64,000 bases of DNA from Streptomyces orinoci (GTDB lineage Bacteria > Actinomycetota > Actinomycetes > Streptomycetales > Streptomycetaceae). The notes below the pieces were generated by a model. That model was not told the DNA's origin. It made no database searches and saw only the letters and a program-made list of their open reading frames with translations. The translations under genes were made by a program, and so were the position numbers. Positions 59,869-64,000 of this stretch are shown here, in pieces; positions within the stretch are counted from its first letter, which is position 1, and each line of letters begins with the position of its first letter. The stretch covers positions 62,001-126,000 of the forward strand of contig NZ_PHNC01000035.1 of NCBI RefSeq assembly GCF_003121295.1, in the 5' to 3' direction.

Positions 59869-61217
59869 TGGGCCGTCTCCTCTTCCTCGTTGACGTCGGC
59901 GGCTTCTTCGGGGGCGGCGACCGGCTCGTACACCAGCACGGCACGGTTCTTGGGGTGCAGCCGGGCCTTGGCGACCGCCTGCACCTCCTCCGGAGTGATG
60001 TCCAGAATCCGCTGGACGGCGGTCAGCGCCAGCTGAGGGTCGCCGAACAGCACGGCATAGCGGCAGAGTTCATCGGCCCGGCCGCTGACCGTGGCCAGCC
60101 GGTCCAGCCACTCGCGCTCCAACTGGGCCTGGGCGCGCTCCATTTCCTTGGGGCTGGGACCCTCCAGGGCGAAGCGGGCCAGCTCCTCGTCCACCGCGGC
60201 CTCGATCTTCTCCACCTCGGCCCCGGCCGATGCCTTGACATCCAGCCAGCCCAGCGAGGGGGCACCGGCCAGGCGCAGCATCCCGAAACCGGCCGCCACC
60301 GCGGTGCGGTCATGGCGGACCAGGCGGTTGTGCAGCCGGGAGGACTCGCCGCCGCCCAGGATGGTCAGCGCCAGATCGGCCGCGTCGGCCTCGCGGCCGC
60401 CGTCGTGCGGCAGCCGGTAGGCGGCCATCAGCGCGCGGGAGGGCACATCCTCGCGCACCACCTCGCGCAGCTCCTCGCCGATGTTCTCCGGCAGGGTGCC
60501 GTCGCGTGGGGGGAGCTTGCGCTCATGGGCCGGGATGGCGCCGAAGTACTTCTCGATCCAGGCCAGGGTCTGCTCGGGGTCGATGTCACCGACCACGGCG
60601 AGCACCGCGTTGCCCGGCGCGTAGTAGGTGCGGAAGAACTCGCGGGCGTCCTCCAGCGAGGTGGCGTCCAGGTCGGCCATGGAGCCGATGGGGGTGTGGT
60701 GGTAGGGGTGGCCGTCCGGGTAGGCCAGCGCGGTCAGCTTCTCGAAGGCCGTCCCGTAGGGGACGTTGTCATAGCGCTGGCGGCGCTCGTTCTTCACCAC
60801 ATCGCGCTGGTTCTCCATGGACTCCTCGTCCAGCGCGGTCAGCAGGGAGCCCATCCGGTCGGCCTCCAGCCAGAGGGCCAGCTCCAGCTGGTGGGCGGGC
60901 ATGGTCTCGAAGTAGTTGGTGCGCTCGAAGCTGGTGGTGCCATTGAGCGAACCGCCGGCGCCCTGCACCAGCTCGAAGTGGCCATTGCCCTTGACCTGCG
61001 CCGAGCCCTGGAACATCAGGTGCTCGAAGAGGTGGGCCAGGCCGGTGCGGCCCTTGACCTCGTGCCGGGAGCCGACGTCGTACCAGAGGCAGACGGCGGC
61101 CACCGGGGTCAGGTGATCTTCGGAGAGCACCACCCGGAGGCCGTTGGCCAGGCGGTGCTCAGTCGCTTTCAGGCCGCCGGTGCCGGCCTGTTGCGTGGCC
61201 GTGTGACCCATGGGCAT
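59865..61217 (-). CDS. M16-family zinc peptidase (catalytic subunit)
   Basis: A 450-residue metallopeptidase. HLFEHLMFQ is the inverted HxxEH zinc motif, and the third ligand Glu is in the ENQRDVVKNERRQ segment. No signal peptide is visible, so it is probably cytosolic. With the downstream non-catalytic homologue it forms a heterodimer resembling mitochondrial processing peptidase. ATG 61217 follows AAGGGACGTAC; a longer frame upstream is unsupported. It is divergent from parC. Confidence 0.92.
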   Translation of the reverse strand: MPMGHTATQQAGTGGLKATEHRLANGLRVVLSEDHLTPVAAVCLWYDVGSRHEVKGRTGLAHLFEHLMFQGSAQVKGNGHFELVQGAGGSLNGTTSFERTNYFETMPAHQLELALWLEADRMGSLLTALDEESMENQRDVVKNERRQRYDNVPYGTAFEKLTALAYPDGHPYHHTPIGSMADLDATSLEDAREFFRTYYAPGNAVLAVVGDIDPEQTLAWIEKYFGAIPAHERKLPPRDGTLPENIGEELREVVREDVPSRALMAAYRLPHDGGREADAADLALTILGGGESSRLHNRLVRHDRTAVAAGFGMLRLAGAPSLGWLDVKASAGAEVEKIEAAVDEELARFALEGPSPKEMERAQAQLEREWLDRLATVSGRADELCRYAVLFGDPQLALTAVQRILDITPEEVQAVAKARLHPKNRAVLVYEPVAAPEEAADVNEEEETAQ

Positions 61218-61386
61218 GTACGTCCCTTCGATCGCTGTGTCCCGTGATGGCGCGCGCACGACGCGCGAGAGGAGAACTGCTGTCACTGTATGCAACCGCA
61301 CTGACATCGCGCGAAGTTCCCGGGGGTGCCCGGCGGGCCCGGGGACGGGTCAGTGGTCGGTGTTGTCGGTGGGGCGGTCCACAATG

Positions 61387-61446
61387 GACCGCGTCATTCT
61401 TGACCGCGTCATTCTTGACCGCGTCATTTCTGACCGCGCCATTCTT
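61387..61446. repeat. Four 15-bp tandem repeats in the parC leader
   Basis: GACCGCGTCATTCTT at 61387 and 61402 (identical), GACCGCGTCATTTCT at 61417 and GACCGCGCCATTCTT at 61432, with no gap. They end 39 bases before the parC ATG and lie in the divergent region shared with the M16 operon. Candidates for operator sites or a slipped-strand array; nothing else of note in 61218-61485. Confidence 0.85.
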
Positions 61447-61485
61447 GTCCGCCCCCGGCAACCGATCGAAGGAGCAGCAGCCGCG

Positions 61486-63945
61486 ATGGCCCGCCGCAGC
61501 ACGAAGACCCCGCCGCCGGAAGACTTCGAGGAGCGCATCCTCGACATCGACGTCGTCGACGAGATGCAGGGCTCCTTCCTCGAGTACGCCTACTCCGTCA
61601 TCTACTCGCGCGCCCTGCCCGACGCCCGGGACGGCCTCAAGCCCGTCCAGCGCCGGATCATCTACCAGATGAACGAGATGGGGCTGCGCCCCGACCGGGG
61701 CTATGTGAAGTGCGCCCGGGTGGTCGGCGAGGTGATGGGAAAGCTGCACCCGCACGGCGACGCCTCCATCTACGACGCCCTGGTGCGCATGGCGCAGCCC
61801 TTCTCCATGCGGCTGCCGCTGGTGGACGGGCATGGCAACTTCGGCTCGCTGGGCAATGACGACCCGCCCGCGGCCATGCGGTACACCGAGGCCCGGATGG
61901 ACGCGGCGACCTCGCTGATGACCGAGTCCATCGACGAGGACACGGTCGATTTCGCCCCCAACTACGACGGCAGCGAGCAGGAGCCGGTGGCCCTCCCGGC
62001 CGCCTATCCCAACCTGCTGGTCAACGGCTCCTCCGGGATCGCCGTGGGCATGGCGACCAATATGCCGCCGCACAACCTGGGCGAGGTGATCGCCGCCGCC
62101 CGGCACCTGATCAAGCACCCCGGCGCCGATCTGGACACCCTGATGCGGTTCATTCCGGGTCCGGACCTGCCCACCGGCGGCCGGATCGTGGGGCTGAGCG
62201 GCATCCGGGACGCCTATGAGACCGGCCGCGGCACCTTCAGGATCCGCGCCACCGTCTCGGTGGAGAATGTCACCGCCCGCCGCAAGGGCCTGGTGGTCAC
62301 CGAACTGCCCTTCACCGTCGGCCCGGAGAAGGTGATCTCCAAGATCAAGGACCTGGTCGGCGCCAAGAAGCTCCAGGGCATCGCCGATGTGAAGGACCTC
62401 ACCGACCGTGCCCATGGCCTGCGCCTGGTCATCGAGGTGAAGAACGGCTTCAACCCCGAGGCCGTGCTGGAGCAGCTCTACAAGCTGACGCCGATGGAGG
62501 AGTCCTTCGGCATCAACAATGTGGCCCTGGTGGACGGACAGCCGCTGACGCTGGGCCTGAAGGAGCTGCTGGAGGTCTATGTGGACCACCGCTTCGAGGT
62601 GGTCCGCCGGCGCAGCGAGTTCCGGCGCGGCAAGCGGCGCGACCGGCTGCACCTGGTCGAGGGTCTGCTGGTGGCGCTGGTGGACATCGACGAGGTCATC
62701 AGAATCATTCGATCGAGTGAGAACGCGGCGGCCGCCAAGGAATCACTCGTGGCACGCTTCTCGCTCTCCGAGGTGCAGACCCAGTACATCCTGGACACCC
62801 CGCTGCGCCGGCTGACCAAGTTCGACCGGCTGGAGCTGGAGTCGGAGCGGGACAAGCTCAACCGGGAGATCGAGGAGCTGACCCGGATCCTGGAATCCGA
62901 CGCGGAGCTGCGCAAGCTGGTCTCCGGCGAACTGGCCGCGGTGGCCAAGCAGTTCGGCACCGAGCGGCGCACGGTGCTGCTGGAGTCGGCCCCGGCGCCG
63001 GTCTCCGCGGTGCCGCTGAAGGTGGCGGACGACCCGTGCCGGGTGCTGATGTCCTCCACCGGGCTGCTGGCCCGCACCGCCGGGGTGGAGCCCTTCGACT
63101 ACGCCGCCGAGGCCAGGCGCAGCAAGCACGATGTGATCGTCTCCGCGGTGCCGGCCACCGCCCTGGGCGAGGTGGGCGTGGTGACCTCGGCCGGGCGGCT
63201 GCTGCGGCTGCGGGTGATCGATCTGCCACAGCTGCCGGAGACGGCCTCCGCGCCCAATCTGACCGGTGGCGCCCCCGTCTCGGAGTTCCTCTCCTCGCTG
63301 GCCGAGGACGAGCGGGTGGTCTGCCTGACCACGCTGGACGAGTCCTCCCCGGGCCTGGCCGTCGGCACCGAGCAGGGTGTGGTCAAGCGGGTGGTCCCCG
63401 ACTACCCGGCCAACAAGGACGAGTTGGAGGTCATCGCCCTCAAGCCCGGTGACCGTGTGGTGGGCGCGGTGGAACTGCGCACCGGCGAGGAGGACCTGGT
63501 CTTCATCACCGACGACGCCCAGCTGCTGCGCTACCAGGCGTCCCAGGTACGGCCGCAGGGCCGGGCGGCGGGCGGCATGGCGGGGATCAAGCTGTCCTCG
63601 GGGGCGAAGGTGATCTCCTTCGCCGCCGTCGATCCGGCCCAGGACGCGGCGGTGTTCACCGTCGCCGGTGCGGCCGGGGGGCTGCCGGGCGCGGCCTCCC
63701 AGGGCTCGGCCAAGCTCACCCCCTTCGACCAGTACCCGCGCAAGGGCCGGGCCACCGGCGGGGTGCGCTGCCAGCGCTTCCTCAAGGGCGAGGACTGCCT
63801 GGTCCTGGCCTGGGCCGGGGCGACTCCGGCCCGCGCGGCGACCGCGACGGGCGCCCCGGCCGAGCTTCCCGTGCCCGACCCGCGCCGCGATGGCTCGGGC
63901 ACGGCGCTGGCGAAGCCGGTGGCTGTGGTGGCCGGTCCCGTATAG
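61486..63945 (+). CDS. parC: DNA topoisomerase IV subunit A (ParC)
   Basis: An 819-residue type IIA topoisomerase A subunit. The catalytic Tyr is Y133 in AAMRYTEARM, the quinolone-region segment is HPHGDASIYDALVRMAQPF, and the GyrA-type beta-pinwheel follows from about 500. The C-terminal propeller lacks a clear GyrA-box, in keeping with decatenation rather than supercoiling. GAAGGAG lies 13 bases before ATG 61486. Streptomyces parC is unlinked from gyrA and lies near ptsH. Together with ParE it separates sister chromosomes. Confidence 0.94.
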   Translation: MARRSTKTPPPEDFEERILDIDVVDEMQGSFLEYAYSVIYSRALPDARDGLKPVQRRIIYQMNEMGLRPDRGYVKCARVVGEVMGKLHPHGDASIYDALVRMAQPFSMRLPLVDGHGNFGSLGNDDPPAAMRYTEARMDAATSLMTESIDEDTVDFAPNYDGSEQEPVALPAAYPNLLVNGSSGIAVGMATNMPPHNLGEVIAAARHLIKHPGADLDTLMRFIPGPDLPTGGRIVGLSGIRDAYETGRGTFRIRATVSVENVTARRKGLVVTELPFTVGPEKVISKIKDLVGAKKLQGIADVKDLTDRAHGLRLVIEVKNGFNPEAVLEQLYKLTPMEESFGINNVALVDGQPLTLGLKELLEVYVDHRFEVVRRRSEFRRGKRRDRLHLVEGLLVALVDIDEVIRIIRSSENAAAAKESLVARFSLSEVQTQYILDTPLRRLTKFDRLELESERDKLNREIEELTRILESDAELRKLVSGELAAVAKQFGTERRTVLLESAPAPVSAVPLKVADDPCRVLMSSTGLLARTAGVEPFDYAAEARRSKHDVIVSAVPATALGEVGVVTSAGRLLRLRVIDLPQLPETASAPNLTGGAPVSEFLSSLAEDERVVCLTTLDESSPGLAVGTEQGVVKRVVPDYPANKDELEVIALKPGDRVVGAVELRTGEEDLVFITDDAQLLRYQASQVRPQGRAAGGMAGIKLSSGAKVISFAAVDPAQDAAVFTVAGAAGGLPGAASQGSAKLTPFDQYPRKGRATGGVRCQRFLKGEDCLVLAWAGATPARAATATGAPAELPVPDPRRDGSGTALAKPVAVVAGPV

Positions 63946-63956
63946 TCCCGGCCCCG

Positions 63957-63980
63957 GTGTGGGGGCTCCGGCCCCCGCAC
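63957..63980 (+). terminator. Terminator-like hairpin after parC
   Basis: GTGTGGGGGC-TCCG-GCCCCCGCAC: a 10-base stem with one G-T pair and a 4-base loop, 12 bases after the parC stop. Confidence 0.7.
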
Positions 63981-64000
63981 CTCGGCGGCGTCCACCAGTT

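Overview
This is a high-GC actinobacterial chromosome segment, almost certainly from Streptomyces or a close relative such as Kitasatospora. The signs are strong G/C bias at third codon positions, many GTG/TTG starts, ATGA/GTGA-coupled operons, and a marker gene set: SepH, CutRS, a cvn conservon with two P450s, DUF4193, DUF3710 and DUF5998 proteins, HPr and ParC. No tRNA, rRNA or CRISPR array was seen.

Layout. 1-0.8 kb: the C-terminus of an Lhr-type helicase that starts outside the window. 0.8-4.3 kb: an RNA m5U methyltransferase and a KimA-like potassium permease. 4.4-10.5 kb: a conservon (CvnA histidine-kinase-like, CvnB roadblock, CvnC DUF742, CvnD GTPase) coupled to a CYP157 and a CYP154 P450. 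10.5-16.5 kb: a repeat-rich stretch with a frameshifted small ORF, a divergent transaldolase-like protein, a GAF-PucR regulator and an IS701-transposase-like protein that has lost catalytic acids. 16.9-19.4 kb: two TrkA/RCK proteins, a DUF3159 protein and an OB-fold protein. 19.6-27.7 kb: kdpE, kdpD and kdpFABC, preceded by a 27-codon small ORF. 28.0-31.5 kb: DUF3710, dUTPase, a thioesterase, DUF3093, a helical protein and DUF4193. 31.9-36.6 kb: CutSR, a 55-aa protein, an inositol monophosphatase-like enzyme and coproporphyrin ferrochelatase. 36.8-43.9 kb: an MFS transporter, an FAD oxidase, a membrane protein, SepH, a rhodanese and a VOC protein. 43.9-51.1 kb: a large membrane STAND-like NTPase, a GntR/ABC module and thymidine kinase. 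51.2-64 kb: a nucleotide pyrophosphatase-like enzyme, DUF5998, a GNAT/acyl-CoA-synthetase fusion, HPr, a GntR regulator, an M23 peptidase behind a c-di-AMP riboswitch, two M16 peptidases and topoisomerase IV subunit A.

How the genes fit together. From memory, the order methyltransferase, APC permease, trkA, trkA, DUF3159, OB-fold, DUF3710, dut, DUF3093, DUF4193, suhB resembles Mycobacterium tuberculosis Rv2689c to Rv2701c. The conservon block and the kdp block look like insertions into that core. Potassium handling is a theme (KimA-like permease, TrkA pair, Kdp), and a c-di-AMP riboswitch lies further along.

The most unusual structure is at 47.5-51.1 kb. A short fragment matching the 3' end of tdk (47507-47554) and another matching its 5' end (51017-51066) bracket a GntR/ABC/tdk segment. 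This suggests that an ancestral tdk was split or displaced by a segment carrying its own tdk. Other items worth checking are the 146-residue tail on the ExxR-less P450, the membrane NTPase with a C-terminal Cys cluster, four exact-length 15-bp repeats in front of parC, a 22-bp tandem array and the small ORF ahead of kdpF.
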